Positions 40,244 through 49,300 of a stretch of 64,000 nucleotides of DNA are shown piece after piece. Origin of the DNA: DATBSL01 sp963729875 (GTDB lineage: Bacteria; Acidobacteriota; Vicinamibacteria; Fen-336); the NCBI GenBank assembly GCA_963729875.1, contig CAVSPR010000004.1, positions 868,001-932,000 on the forward strand, given 5' to 3'. The stretch's first letter is position 1. Every line of letters begins with the position of its first letter. The position numbers and the translations under genes were made by a program. The notes under the pieces were generated by a model. It did not search any database and had not been told where the DNA came from. It worked only from the letters and a program-made list of their open reading frames with translations.

Positions 40244-40738
40244 TCAGAAGCTCAGGCCGAGTGCGATCAGGTATCGGTTGTCGAGCTTCAGCAGCACGTC
40301 GTCGGGCAGGTCCAGCCACTGGTACTCGCCCCGGATCACGAGGCCGAACGGGAACTTGAGCTTCGCGCCGGCGAAGACCAGCCCGTACGTGCCCTGGTCG
40401 GACTTGGTGGGCAGGTTCTCGCGGTAGGCGCCGACACCGACGCCGGCGTAGGGGACGAAGCGGCCGATCGAGGGGCCGAGGTAGGCCTTGGCGGCGCCGG
40501 AGACGGCGCTCGTCTCGGCGAAGTCGCTGCCCTGATAGGCACCCTCGAGCTCGCCGCCCACGATGTTGAACAGCGTGATCGTCAGCATCCCGCCGTAGCC
40601 CGTCTTCCAGCTCTCGCCCGGGTCGGCGCCCGCGGCGAAGGCGGTGATCTCGGCGGCACGGGACTCGGCGGCGGTCGCGGCGAGGACGAGGGCGAAGAGG
40701 GCGGCGGGACGGGCGAGGCGGCGAAGCGAGCGGTTCAT
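40244..40738 (-). CDS. Outer-membrane beta-barrel-type protein
   Basis: 164 residues. A signal peptide (about 1-28, AEA-type cleavage) is followed by alternating hydrophobic strands rich in Gly and aromatic residues (GGMLTITLFNIVGGELEGAYQG, FVPYAGVGVGAYRE, FGLVIRGEYQWLDL) and ends in Phe (LGLSF), the usual C-terminal residue of barrel proteins recognised by BAM. The length fits a single eight-strand barrel. Function unknown; a structural or minor channel role is the default. Confidence 0.75.
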   Translation of the reverse strand: MNRSLRRLARPAALFALVLAATAAESRAAEITAFAAGADPGESWKTGYGGMLTITLFNIVGGELEGAYQGSDFAETSAVSGAAKAYLGPSIGRFVPYAGVGVGAYRENLPTKSDQGTYGLVFAGAKLKFPFGLVIRGEYQWLDLPDDVLLKLDNRYLIALGLSF

Positions 40739-40780
40739 GTGTCGAGTTTTCCCCGTCGGGCGGGGCGCGTCAACCCCGTC

Positions 40781-41002
40781 CTACTCGACCTCGATCTTGC
40801 GCCCGCGGTGGCCGGGTGGCGTCGCCGCCCGGGTTTCCTCCATCCGCTGCAGCTGCCACTGGCACATGAGGATCACGCCCTCGAGGACCTGCCGCCGGAT
40901 CTGGCGCGCGCGCTCGCGGTCGATGCCGGCCTCCTCGAGCATCTCGGACACCATGCAGCAGGCCTTCGGCGGCTCGCCCGCCGCGCGCTTCTCCCGCTTC
41001 AC
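40781..41002 (-). CDS. Small Cys-Cys protein at the end of the ArsA cluster
   Basis: 73 residues, charged and helical, no signal. Its notable features are a vicinal Cys pair (CCMVSEMLEEAG, residues 15-16) and one more Cys (about 48, MCQWQLQRME). The GTG start overlaps the stop of the first ArsA-type gene (GTGA), so it is translated from the same message. Vicinal cysteines bind metals or metalloids such as arsenite in other proteins; whether this one does is speculation. Coding status rests on the overlap, codon pattern and sensible composition. Confidence 0.6.
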   Translation of the reverse strand: MKREKRAAGEPPKACCMVSEMLEEAGIDRERARQIRRQVLEGVILMCQWQLQRMEETRAATPPGHRGRKIEVE

Positions 41003-42174
41003 GAGGCCTCCTTGTCTCCGAACGCCACCCGCAGGCGCTGGTCGACGAACCCGGCGCCCGCCACCGAGCGCCCGGCCAGGGTGCGCGGCAGCACCAGGTG
41101 GCGGCGCTGGTTGTCCACCTGCACCACGAGCTCGTCCCCCCGCGCGTACACCTGGATGCGGTCCTTCTCGGCGAAGGGCAGCCGCATGTAGAGGGCGAAG
41201 GACCGGCCCTCCTTCTTGACCTCCACCGGCTTGCCGCGGTGCAGGACCGCCGCGGGGTCGGTCTTCCCGAACACCCGTTCGCCGAACTGCTCCAGCATCT
41301 CCGTCCCCACCATCTCCCGGTCGAAGAGGGGTGCTTCGAAGAAGGGCAGCGGGTCGAAGTTGGCCCTCGCGGTGGCGAGGTGCCCGGCCTGGATCGAGAG
41401 CCAGCGGTCGAAGTACTTCGACCGGGCCTCCTCCGGCAGCACCCGGTTGGCGACGATCGCGTCCACCGGGAACCCGAAGAGGCTCAGGTAGGTGTAGAGC
41501 CGCTGCGACTCGCTGATGACCATTCGCTCGGGGTTGAGGACGATGCGGATGGAGCTGCGCTTCGGGTCCTGGAGGAGGGGGCCCATGCCCTCGATCTGGT
41601 CGTAGACGCGCTTGACCGCCCCGAACACGTCGTCCGACGGGATCGGCATGTCGGTCATGCGCTGCGCCACCGGGCGCACCGTGCGCACCACCGTGCGCTG
41701 GATGGGGAAGATGCGCGAGAAGTAGAAGCCCAGGACCTCGGGCACCGCCAGCATCCGCACGGTGTCGCCGGTGGGGGCGCAGTCGATCACGATGAAGTCC
41801 CAGCGGCGGCTCTCCGACCAGGCCTTCACCCGGACGAGGCTGAACAGCTCCTCCATCCCGGGCAGGATGGCGATCTCCTCGGCGACCGTCTCGTCCACCC
41901 CCCGGAAGGTCATGAACCGGGTGAGGTACTCGTGGATGGTGCCCCAGTGGCTCGACAGCTCCTGGTTGACGTCCACCTCCACCGCGTCGAGGTTGGGCAG
42001 GATGGCGGTCGGCTCCGGGCCGACCGGCCGGTCGAGGGCGTCGGCCAGGCTGTGGGCCGAGTCGGTGGAGACGACGAGGGTGCGGTGGCCCAGCTTCGCC
42101 GCGCGGATCGCGGTGGCGGCGGAGAGGCTCGTCTTGCCGACGCCGCCCTTGCCGGAGTAGAGGACGAGCCGCAC
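40999..42174 (-). CDS. ArsA/Get3-type ATPase, copy A
   Basis: 391 residues. It is a SIMIBI-class P-loop ATPase with the deviant Walker A motif SGKGGVGKTS near the N-terminus (signature Lys present), switch I STDSAHSLADAL and switch II IDCAPTGDTVRML. The last 90 residues form a small beta domain (about 310-391; MRLPFAEKDRIQVYARGDELVVQVDNQ), an alpha-crystallin-like addition seen in some bacterial ArsA homologues. Known relatives extrude arsenite (ArsA) or insert tail-anchored proteins (Get3); no arsB, arsR or arsC is nearby. It is third of three tandem paralogues on one transcript. Start is GTG, one base from the previous stop. Confidence 0.85.
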   Translation of the reverse strand: MRLVLYSGKGGVGKTSLSAATAIRAAKLGHRTLVVSTDSAHSLADALDRPVGPEPTAILPNLDAVEVDVNQELSSHWGTIHEYLTRFMTFRGVDETVAEEIAILPGMEELFSLVRVKAWSESRRWDFIVIDCAPTGDTVRMLAVPEVLGFYFSRIFPIQRTVVRTVRPVAQRMTDMPIPSDDVFGAVKRVYDQIEGMGPLLQDPKRSSIRIVLNPERMVISESQRLYTYLSLFGFPVDAIVANRVLPEEARSKYFDRWLSIQAGHLATARANFDPLPFFEAPLFDREMVGTEMLEQFGERVFGKTDPAAVLHRGKPVEVKKEGRSFALYMRLPFAEKDRIQVYARGDELVVQVDNQRRHLVLPRTLAGRSVAGAGFVDQRLRVAFGDKEAS

Positions 42175-42175
42175 G

Positions 42176-43345
42176 TCAGTGCACCCCCGCCGCGCGCGGG
42201 CCGGCCGGGGGCGCGGGGCCGCCCCTGAAGACGAGGTCGCCGAACTCGGCGAGGCCGCGCAGGTCGTGGACGTCGTGCTCGAGCTCCGGCACGAGCACGG
42301 GCCGCTCGCGGGTGTCCACCTCCAGGCGGGCCAGCGCGCGCCGCTCCACGCGGGAGAGCACCTGCTGCTCGCGCAGCGTCTCGGCGAGCCGGGAGGCCAG
42401 GCCCGGGGCCACCGCCGCCCGGCCCCGCTGCCGCGAGCGGACCTCGCGGGCGGGGTCGACGTGCACGCGGTTGACCACGAAGCCCGCGAACCCCATCTGC
42501 TTCTCCCTCAGCCGCCGGTGGAAGTACAAGGCCTCCTCGAGCGCGAGCGCGGAAGGCCCCGCCACCAGCACGAAGCCCGAGGACGAATCGCGCAGGAGGG
42601 CGTGGACTTTCCCCGCGCGCTCCTTGAACCCATCGTACATGCTCTCGAACGCGAGGAAGAACTCCGAGAGGTCCTGGAGGAACTGCAGGCCGAGGAAGCG
42701 GTCGGCGAGGCGCAGGGCGACGGCCCCGGTCCGGGTGGCCACCCTGAGCGTGAGCTGCCCGGCCACGAAGTACGGGCGCAGGAACCAGCGCAGGATGCTC
42801 GTGTCGAGGAAGTCCAGGAGCCGGTCCGGGGCCTCGAGGAAGTCGAGGGCGTGGCGGGTGGGGGGGGTGTCGAGGACCACGAGGTCCCACCGCTCGTCCC
42901 CGCTCAGCTCGAGCACCTTCTCCATCGCCATGTACTCGTGGCTGCCGGCGAGGGCGGCCGAGATGTGGCGGTAGAACCGGTTACCCAGGATCCGGTCGCG
43001 GGCCGCGGCGTCCCGGGTGTAGCGGGTGACCAGGGCGTCGAAGGTGCTCTTCACGTCGAGCACCATCGCCCACAGGGCCCCGCCGCGGCCGGGGGGCGGG
43101 CTGAGGCGGGAGAGGTCGATCGCCCGTGGCTTGCCGGAAAGCTGGTTGAGGCCGAGGCTCGTGGCGAGGCGCCGCGAGGGGTCGATCGTGCAGACCAGCA
43201 CGCGCCGGCCCGCGCGGGCCGCGCGCATCGCCAGGGCGGCCGCCGTCGTGGTCTTGCCCACCCCCCCGGAGCCGCACGCCACGAGGATGCGCCGCGTGGC
43301 GAGCGCCCGCTCGAGGGCGGCGGCAGGGGAGAGGCGGGGGGGCAT
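42176..43345 (-). CDS. ArsA/Get3-type ATPase, copy B, signature Lys replaced
   Basis: 389 residues. The P-loop reads CGSGGVGKTTT (about residues 26-36): the Lys that normally precedes GGVGK and reaches across the dimer interface is Ser here. Switch I is IDPSRRLATSLG and switch II LDTPPTRHALDFL, both with their Asp residues. Central helices (about 165-235) are rich in hydrophobic residues, as in the client-binding groove of Get3, but lack clear membrane segments. The ATG at 43345 overlaps the stop of copy C by one base. I have met the SGGVGKTT variant in tandem ArsA pairs of other bacteria, so it is probably a stable subfamily. Confidence 0.85.
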   Translation of the reverse strand: MPPRLSPAAALERALATRRILVACGSGGVGKTTTAAALAMRAARAGRRVLVCTIDPSRRLATSLGLNQLSGKPRAIDLSRLSPPPGRGGALWAMVLDVKSTFDALVTRYTRDAAARDRILGNRFYRHISAALAGSHEYMAMEKVLELSGDERWDLVVLDTPPTRHALDFLEAPDRLLDFLDTSILRWFLRPYFVAGQLTLRVATRTGAVALRLADRFLGLQFLQDLSEFFLAFESMYDGFKERAGKVHALLRDSSSGFVLVAGPSALALEEALYFHRRLREKQMGFAGFVVNRVHVDPAREVRSRQRGRAAVAPGLASRLAETLREQQVLSRVERRALARLEVDTRERPVLVPELEHDVHDLRGLAEFGDLVFRGGPAPPAGPRAAGVH

Positions 43346-44298
43346 CAGGCCGCCTCCAGCTTCTCCGCGAGCAGCCGCACGTCTTCGATCCCCAGCGCGT
43401 CCCGGAAGAGGAACGGCAGCGACACGAGAGGCACCTCGAGGGTGCGTCGCAGGCGGGCCTGGTAGAAGCGGGTGAGCTTGCGCCGGCGGATCTGGCGCCG
43501 GGCCGCGCGCAGGGCCGCGGGCAGCGGCACGCCGGCCCCCAGCTCTCCGTCGGCTCCCTCGGCCGTGAGGCGGAGGACCTCGGCCTCGTCCTCGTCGCTG
43601 AAGCGACGGTCGTGGCAGGCGTTGAGGACGAAGGCGGTCGGCGCGAGGCCGATCTCCTCCGCCGCCATCCGGTGGAACTGGACGGCCTCCACCACGGCCA
43701 TCTCCTCCGGGACCGCGACCACCACGAGGGCGGTCCGCACGGGGTCGCGCAGGAGGGCGAGGACGCGGCGGGCGTTGTGGCCGATCGGGCCCACCGGGGC
43801 CGCCGCCGACGCGGCGACCGGGACCCTCAGGAAGGCCAGGCCGTGGCCGGTGGCCGGCGCGTCCACCACGATCAGGTCCCACAGGGGCTTGTGCGAGAAG
43901 CGGGCACGGGCCTCCTCGAGCACCATGATCTTGCCGAGCACCATGAGCTCCTTGAGCCCCGGCGCGGCCGCGAAGAACCGCCGGTAGATCGGGCTGTCGA
44001 GGATCCGGCGGACGAGCATCTCCAGCTTGACGACGTGCCGGACGTACTCGTCCATGACCGTCGCCGGGTCGAGGTTGACCGTGAACAGGCCCGGCAGGGC
44101 CTCGGTCTCGCGCCCCAGGGAGGGCCTCCCCCCGAGCAGGCGCCCCGCCTCGACGGGGGCCGCCACCTCGACCAGGAGGACGCGCTTGCCCCGCTCGCGG
44201 GCGGCGAGGGCGAGGGCCGCTCCCACGACACTCTTGCCCACCCCGCCCTTGCCGGTGAGCACAACGAGCCGGCGCGAGAAGAGGGAGTCGAGGAGCAT
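43345..44298 (-). CDS. ArsA/Get3-type ATPase, copy C
   Basis: 317 residues. Walker A is GKGGVGKSV with the signature Lys. In place of the usual switch I (TDPAHxL) it has VEVAAPVEAGRLL, so the catalytic-site Asp is absent; switch II is VDAPATGHGLAFL. This copy may bind ATP with altered hydrolysis. It is the first gene of the cluster. I choose the ATG at 44298; a GTG at 44316 overlaps a TAGTCT hexamer that ends eight bases before 44298 and looks like the promoter. The glycosyltransferase gene diverges from here. Confidence 0.85.
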   Translation of the reverse strand: MLLDSLFSRRLVVLTGKGGVGKSVVGAALALAARERGKRVLLVEVAAPVEAGRLLGGRPSLGRETEALPGLFTVNLDPATVMDEYVRHVVKLEMLVRRILDSPIYRRFFAAAPGLKELMVLGKIMVLEEARARFSHKPLWDLIVVDAPATGHGLAFLRVPVAASAAAPVGPIGHNARRVLALLRDPVRTALVVVAVPEEMAVVEAVQFHRMAAEEIGLAPTAFVLNACHDRRFSDEDEAEVLRLTAEGADGELGAGVPLPAALRAARRQIRRRKLTRFYQARLRRTLEVPLVSLPFLFRDALGIEDVRLLAEKLEAA

Positions 44299-44306
44299 CC
44301 GGGGCG

Positions 44307-44312
44307 AGACTA
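44307..44312 (-). promoter_or_regulatory. -10-like element before the ArsA cluster
   Basis: Minus-strand TAGTCT preceded by TGC (extended form) ends eight bases before the ATG of copy C. A poor -35 (CTTTCG, 17 bases upstream) is possible. Confidence 0.5.
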
Positions 44313-44336
44313 GCACACGGCCGGCAGGGCGAAAGC

Positions 44337-44344
44337 TATAGAAT
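44337..44344 (+). promoter_or_regulatory. -10-like element before the GT2 gene
   Basis: TATAGAAT ends ten bases before the ATG at 44355 and is back-to-back with the promoter of the ArsA cluster, 24 bases apart. Confidence 0.45.
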
Positions 44345-44354
44345 GGCGCCCGAA

Positions 44355-45092
44355 ATGGCGGACAAGGTCGTCATCGTGATGCCCGCGTACAACGCGGCCC
44401 GGACCCTCGAGGACACCGTGCGCGCCATCCCGCGGGGGGACTACGACCAGATCGTGGTGGTGGACGACCACAGCCGCGACGACACGATGGAGCGGGCCCG
44501 CGCGCTCGGCCTCAAGGCCATCCGCCACCCGCACAACGTCGGCTACGGGGGCAATCAGAAGACCTGCTACATGGAGGCGCTGCGGGACGGGGCCGCCATC
44601 GTCGTCATGCTCCACCCGGACGGGCAGTACGACCCCTCGATCATCGGGGAGATGACCCGGCCGATCCGCGAGGGCCGGGCCGACATGGTGCTCGGCTCGC
44701 GCATGATGGTGCCTGGCGCGGCGAAGCAGGGCGGCATGCCGCGGTGGAAGCGTATCGCCAACCGCTTCCTGACCACCGCCGAGAACCTGGCCATGGGGCG
44801 GCAGTTCACGGAGTGCCACACCGGCTATCGCGCCTACAGCCGGCACTTCCTCGAGACGGTGCCGTTCCTGCGCAACTCCAACGGCTTCGTCTTCGACACG
44901 GAGGTCATCTTCCAGGCCGTGCACTTCGGCCTGCCGGTCGTCGAGGTCCCGGTCGCCAGCCGCTACTTCGACGACGCCTCGTCCGTCGGCTTCCGCCAGG
45001 GCGTCGTCTACGGTCTCGGGACCCTGTGGACGGCGGCGCGCTTCCTGCTGCACCGCTGGGGGCTCGCCCCCTGCGAGAAGTTCAAGCGATAG
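44355..45092 (+). CDS. Family 2 glycosyltransferase (dolichyl-phosphate-mannose-synthase-like)
   Basis: 245 residues. GT-A fold: VVIVMPAYNAARTLEDTV at the start, VVVDDHSRDDT for the nucleotide site, LHPDGQYDP as the metal-binding D-x-D equivalent, then TECHTGYRAYSR. No membrane helices, as in soluble polyprenyl-phosphate hexose synthases, which make the lipid donor used by GT-C enzymes such as the one at 37.2 kb. The acceptor is inferred only from family. The ATG at 44355 is taken in place of one at 44343, because the latter lies inside the TATAGAAT hexamer. Confidence 0.87.
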   Translation: MADKVVIVMPAYNAARTLEDTVRAIPRGDYDQIVVVDDHSRDDTMERARALGLKAIRHPHNVGYGGNQKTCYMEALRDGAAIVVMLHPDGQYDPSIIGEMTRPIREGRADMVLGSRMMVPGAAKQGGMPRWKRIANRFLTTAENLAMGRQFTECHTGYRAYSRHFLETVPFLRNSNGFVFDTEVIFQAVHFGLPVVEVPVASRYFDDASSVGFRQGVVYGLGTLWTAARFLLHRWGLAPCEKFKR

Positions 45093-45111
45093 CCGCCGTC
45101 CGAATGGCCGC

Positions 45112-45987
45112 CTACCGGACCTGGACCTCCCGCGCCGTCAGCTTCCCGGAGTTGTCCAGGTACTTCACGGACACGTTCTGCTTCGCGGCGAGGAACTCGC
45201 CGATCGTCGGCGCCTTTCCGTCCGCCTTCAGCTGGTCCATCTTGTGGCTCGCGCCCTTGGCCAGGATCTGCGTGTTCTTGTCCACGGCGAAGAAGAGATC
45301 CCGGCCGCCGGAGTCGGCCACCGTGAAGCCGTTCGGCTGGACCGACTTGACGGTGCCACTCGCCTCCCGGGCCACGGGCGCGGCCACGCCCGTGGCCTCG
45401 CCGAAGCGCGCCACGACGCCCGCCTTGATGTCCGCCTGGATCGGCGTGGGCCCGACGTAGAGGCCGAAGAGCCGCTCCGCGAACGCCCGGTCGGCGATCG
45501 GCGGTTTGGCCTGGCCGGCCATGATCGACTCGAGCGTGCCACCCGGCGCCCAGCGCAGCACGCACTCCTGCCCCTCCTTCACCTCGGGGAAGTAGGCGAC
45601 GAACTGGTCGAGGACCTTCGGCTCCGCCCCGGCCAGCGACTCGCGCATCGCCTCCTGGATGCGGTCCTGGCTCAGGTTCCGCATGAAGCGGAGGACGACC
45701 TCCTTCTTGAAGTCACCGGTCTGCAGCTCCTTGTAGAGCTCGGGCGACGCGCCCTTGTACGCGGCGAGCGGCCCGGCGAGCGCGGCATCGCTCACGTAGA
45801 AGCCGATCGCGTAGGCCTTGAACGTGAAGAGGATCTTCTTCACGCGCAGCCCGCCCCCGATCAGCGTCATGTCGTCTCTCTTGACGGGGAAGGCGATCCC
45901 GCTCTTCGGCTCCGTCCAGGTCTGGGCCTCGGCGACCCCGGTCATCCCCAGCGCGACGAGTGCGGCAGCGGCAATAGATCGGTTCAT
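45112..45987 (-). CDS. Secreted chalcone-isomerase-like protein with a C-terminal barrel
   Basis: 291 residues. Signal peptide about 1-21 (AEA-type cleavage). Residues about 28-190 match the chalcone-isomerase-like fold found widely in bacteria: GGGLRVKKILFTFKAYAIGFYV at the start, FMRNLSQDRIQEAM in the middle, and the late helix AFAERLFGLYVGPTP. Bacterial members lack known flavonoid substrates; some bind fatty acids. From about 205 a small beta domain follows (SGTVKSVQPNGFTVAD ... SVKYLDNSGKLTAREVQV), of the DUF5666-like type. A TATAGT hexamer lies about 30 bases upstream on the minus strand. Confidence 0.8.
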   Translation of the reverse strand: MNRSIAAAALVALGMTGVAEAQTWTEPKSGIAFPVKRDDMTLIGGGLRVKKILFTFKAYAIGFYVSDAALAGPLAAYKGASPELYKELQTGDFKKEVVLRFMRNLSQDRIQEAMRESLAGAEPKVLDQFVAYFPEVKEGQECVLRWAPGGTLESIMAGQAKPPIADRAFAERLFGLYVGPTPIQADIKAGVVARFGEATGVAAPVAREASGTVKSVQPNGFTVADSGGRDLFFAVDKNTQILAKGASHKMDQLKADGKAPTIGEFLAAKQNVSVKYLDNSGKLTAREVQVR

Positions 45988-46032
45988 GGCGTCCCCCTCG
46001 ACAAGCTGACGTGGCGGACTATAGCACCGGCC

Positions 46033-46120
46033 CTCACCCGAGGGTGCCCTCTCACCCGAAGGGTGCCCCGTCGAGCGGCACCCGAGGGATCCGTTGTTGC
46101 CGTTCTCACCCGAAAGCCCC
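46033..46120. repeat. Short imperfect direct repeats upstream of the CHI-like gene
   Basis: The unit CTCACCCGA with GGGTGCC following recurs at 46033-46049 and 46051-46068, and degenerate copies lie near 46077-46090 and 46105-46120. Each unit can fold into a small CACCC/GGGTG hairpin. It lies between the divergent CHI-like gene and tRNA-Arg. Confidence 0.5.
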
Positions 46121-46142
46121 GGGGAAAGCCGGTCCCCGCACC

Positions 46143-46171
46143 TTCCTGACGCCCCCCGCCCATGCTATATT
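46143..46171 (+). promoter_or_regulatory. Promoter of tRNA-Arg
   Basis: TATATT (46166-46171, preceded by TGC) is 15 bases before the tRNA 5' end, with a weak -35 TTCCTG (46143-46148) at 17-base spacing. Confidence 0.5.
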
Positions 46172-46185
46172 TCAAGCTCGTCGAT

Positions 46186-46262
46186 GCGCCCGTAGCTCAA
46201 CTGGATAGAGCGTCGGCCTCCGGAGCCGAAGGTTATAGGTTCGAGCCCTATCGGGCGTACCA
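46186..46262 (+). tRNA. tRNA-Arg (anticodon CCG), CCA encoded
   Basis: 77 bases. The acceptor stem pairs GCGCCCG (46186-46192) with CGGGCGT (46252-46258) with one G-T pair. The D arm has AGCTCAACTGGATAGAGC; the anticodon stem TCGGC/GCCGA closes the loop CTCCGGA, giving anticodon CCG and reading CGG. The T arm contains GGTTCGAGCC, and discriminator A plus CCA are encoded at 46259-46262. All canonical bases are present. Confidence 0.96.
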
Positions 46263-46378
46263 GCAGATCGACGACCGCGCGGCCACGTACGAGTCGGGAC
46301 CATCTTCGCGCGCGCAGGACCGCACGGGGCTGGTCGCCGCGCAGCTGCGCTGCTCCGGACCCGCACCTTCCGGAGACC

Positions 46379-49300
46379 CTAAGTGATCCGGATCCAGCGG
46401 CCGACGGACGGGACTCGGCCCGGCGTCACGACGAACAGCAGGTAGTGGCCTGGCGGTGCCACGTTCCCGTCGGGCGGAGCCTGCACCCGCACTCCCGCGG
46501 GATCCACTCCGACGATCGTGCACTCGACCAGCCGCTGCGCCATGTTGAAGCCGTGGGTGACCGCTCCCGGGCGCAGCAGGACGACTTCGCCGATGCTGGC
46601 GGGAGTCGGCGTCTGGACGACGAAGACCGCGCCGTAGGCCGCTGACGCCGGCGCGCCCGTGATCACCGGTCGGGACAGGGTGAAGTACGACGGGTAGTAG
46701 CGCTCGTGCTGAGTCGCCTCCCCCGACTTCCACTGTGCCGGCTTGTCTCCGCCCATCAGGACGCTCCCGTCGGCCAGCAGGATGGCGGCGGAGTGATAGC
46801 CCCGCGGAGTCCCCATGGTCGCGCAGAGCTCCCAGCCGGCCTCCGGATTGCCGGGATCGAAGATCTCCACCGGTCCGCCATCGGCGCCGTCGATACCACC
46901 CGCAAGAAACACCCGGCCGTCGGGAAGCAGCACGGTGTTCACCTGGTGTGGCCGCGGGCTGTTCAGGTTGGGGAGCGGCGCCCAGGCCGGTGTGGCAGCC
47001 GAGAGGTCGATCCACTCCGACGTCTGCTGCGTGCCCGGGAAGTCGCCACCCGCGATGAGCACCCTCGGCTCGTAGCCGGGCGGGCGGAGCGGCAGGAGGA
47101 CGGACGTTCCCTTCTCGCCGCCGGTGCTGCGGTCCCCGCCAGCGGTGGGGAACGACTCGAGGTTCGCGATGCCGGCCGGAGAGGCATTGAACCGCTGCGT
47201 GGGCACGTGCGGTCCCGCCATGAAGAACTTCCCGCCTGGCAGCAGGTAGGTCCACGGGTAGTACTGGTGATGGCCCATGGCCGGCGTGGGCGCGGCGACC
47301 GGCGCCGACCACGTGCCGGTCCCCGGATCGTAGATCTCGAACGACTTCGAGGCCGAGCCGAAGAACGTGATCAGCCTGCCGTCGGCGAGGGTGAGGGTCG
47401 TCGAGTAGAAGCGTTCGTCGGCGGTGGGCGGCTTGCGGGCCCAGGCGAGGACGCCGGGATCGGGGTCGAACTGGTACGTCTCGCGCGGGGTGAAGCCCCC
47501 GTGTACGACCACCGTGCCGTGCGCGTCGTTCAGGAAACCGTGCTCAGCGGACCAGATGTTGGCGAGCGGACGGCTGTTCGGCGGCTGGGTGACGTCGAAC
47601 GGCTGGTTGGCCGGGGCCGAGACCACCGCCGGGTCCGCCGAGTAGTCGAAGATCCGGCTGAGATCGTCACGCGTGTCGCCGTAGCCGAAGTAGAGGACCT
47701 TCAGCGTGTTCGGGAGCAGGCAGGCGTGCATGAAGCACACCTCCGGCGCCGCGGCGACGCTTCTCCATTCCCCGCAGAGAAGCTGCTCGCAGCGATGGTG
47801 GTCGATCTCCGGGCACCGGTTGTCGCAGGTCTCCCGCGGAAGGCCGGTCGTCGCCTCGAGGCGCTCGGCCTGCTCGCGTGTGAGCCAGACGGTCTGCTTC
47901 GAGCGCACGAGCCCGGCCAGGCCCTGCATCATGTGCATCTCGACATGGCAGTGGAAGAGGAAGTCACCGCAGAGCACGTACTTCCTGGCGCCCTTGGGAC
48001 GGTGCTCCGGGTCCTGGCACTTGGCGATGTCGGGCGGCAGCAGGAGGGCGGGCGGTGCCGTGGTCTCGACCATGAACGACTCCGCCGGGCCGATGCTACG
48101 GACGTCGATGTACTCGTCAGCGAACCGCCAGCGCTGTGCGTGGAGATGGAAGTTGTGCCAGCCCATCCCCAGATCGAGATTGAAGACGTACCAGCGGATG
48201 CGCTGGCCGGCCCGCGCCACGATCGTCGGCGTGTTACCCACGAAGGTTCGACCGTTGAAGCAGGGGCTCGGGATCCCGCCGCCGTCCTCGGTGACCGTAT
48301 GAAGAATGGTCCCTGCCGTCCATCGGACGAGGCCACCCGGGCGCACACGCACCTCGGCCGGATTGAAGCGCATGTTCATGGGGTCGACGTCTTCGATGGC
48401 AACGGTCGCCTGGACGGGCTCGCCCGCGGCCACCACGACCTTGCCCTGCATCTGCTGGTGGATCTCGCAGTGGTAGGTGGACGTTCCCTCCACCCCGAAC
48501 GTCACCTCGAAGGGCGGATCCGCGGGGGAGAGCGGCCCGCTGTTGAAGGCCGGGGTGCCGCGCCTTCGACTCATCACGTGGAAGAAGAGGGGGACGTGGA
48601 GGACCTTGTCCTCCTCGCACCGCGGATGGGCGTAGTCGAGCTGGAACCACTCTTCGAGGAAGTCGAGCACGCCCATGTGCTCGAAGTCGCGGGCCGTGCG
48701 CGGTCGGCGTCCGAGTGCCCCGCCGTGGTGTCCGCCCCCGGCCCCGTGGCCTCCCGCGTCGTGGCCCTGGCCGTCCCCGTGCCCGGGCCCAACGTGTCCA
48801 GCGGCCGGGCCGTGTGCCGCCGCGTGGGCGAGAGGGGAGAGGTGGTGGCCGATGGGTGACGCGTCGATCTCGTCATCGTCGCCCAGCTCGTGGCAGCAGC
48901 GCTTGATGAAGTCTTCGGCGAGCGGTGGAAGGGCGGCTCGTTGCGGTGGATCGCAATCCCCGGGCAACACGACGATGCCACCGAACAGGCCGCGGCTCAC
49001 GCTCTCCGCGAGGTGGTGGGAATGATCGTGGAACGGCCAGACGCCCACCATCTCGTCCGTGATCTCGAAACGGTAGGTCCAGGTCTGACCCGGACAGATC
49101 TCGTCCGAGCGCCGCCCGTCGCTCGTCTGCGTACCGAACGGCCAGGACCCGTCGGAGTCGGCTCCGTACCGCAGGCCGTGTACGTGAAAGCTGTGCGGGA
49201 TCGTATCGGCGTTGAGCACGTGGACGTGGAGCCGCTCGCCCGGATGCGCATAAACGACCGCGCTCGGTACGCGATGGGTATAGACGGGCTCGTTGACATC

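Noticed and set aside
46706..48859. 717-residue plus-strand frame over the multicopper oxidase fusion
   Set aside because: Antisense to a protein whose copper ligands are all in the minus-strand frame.
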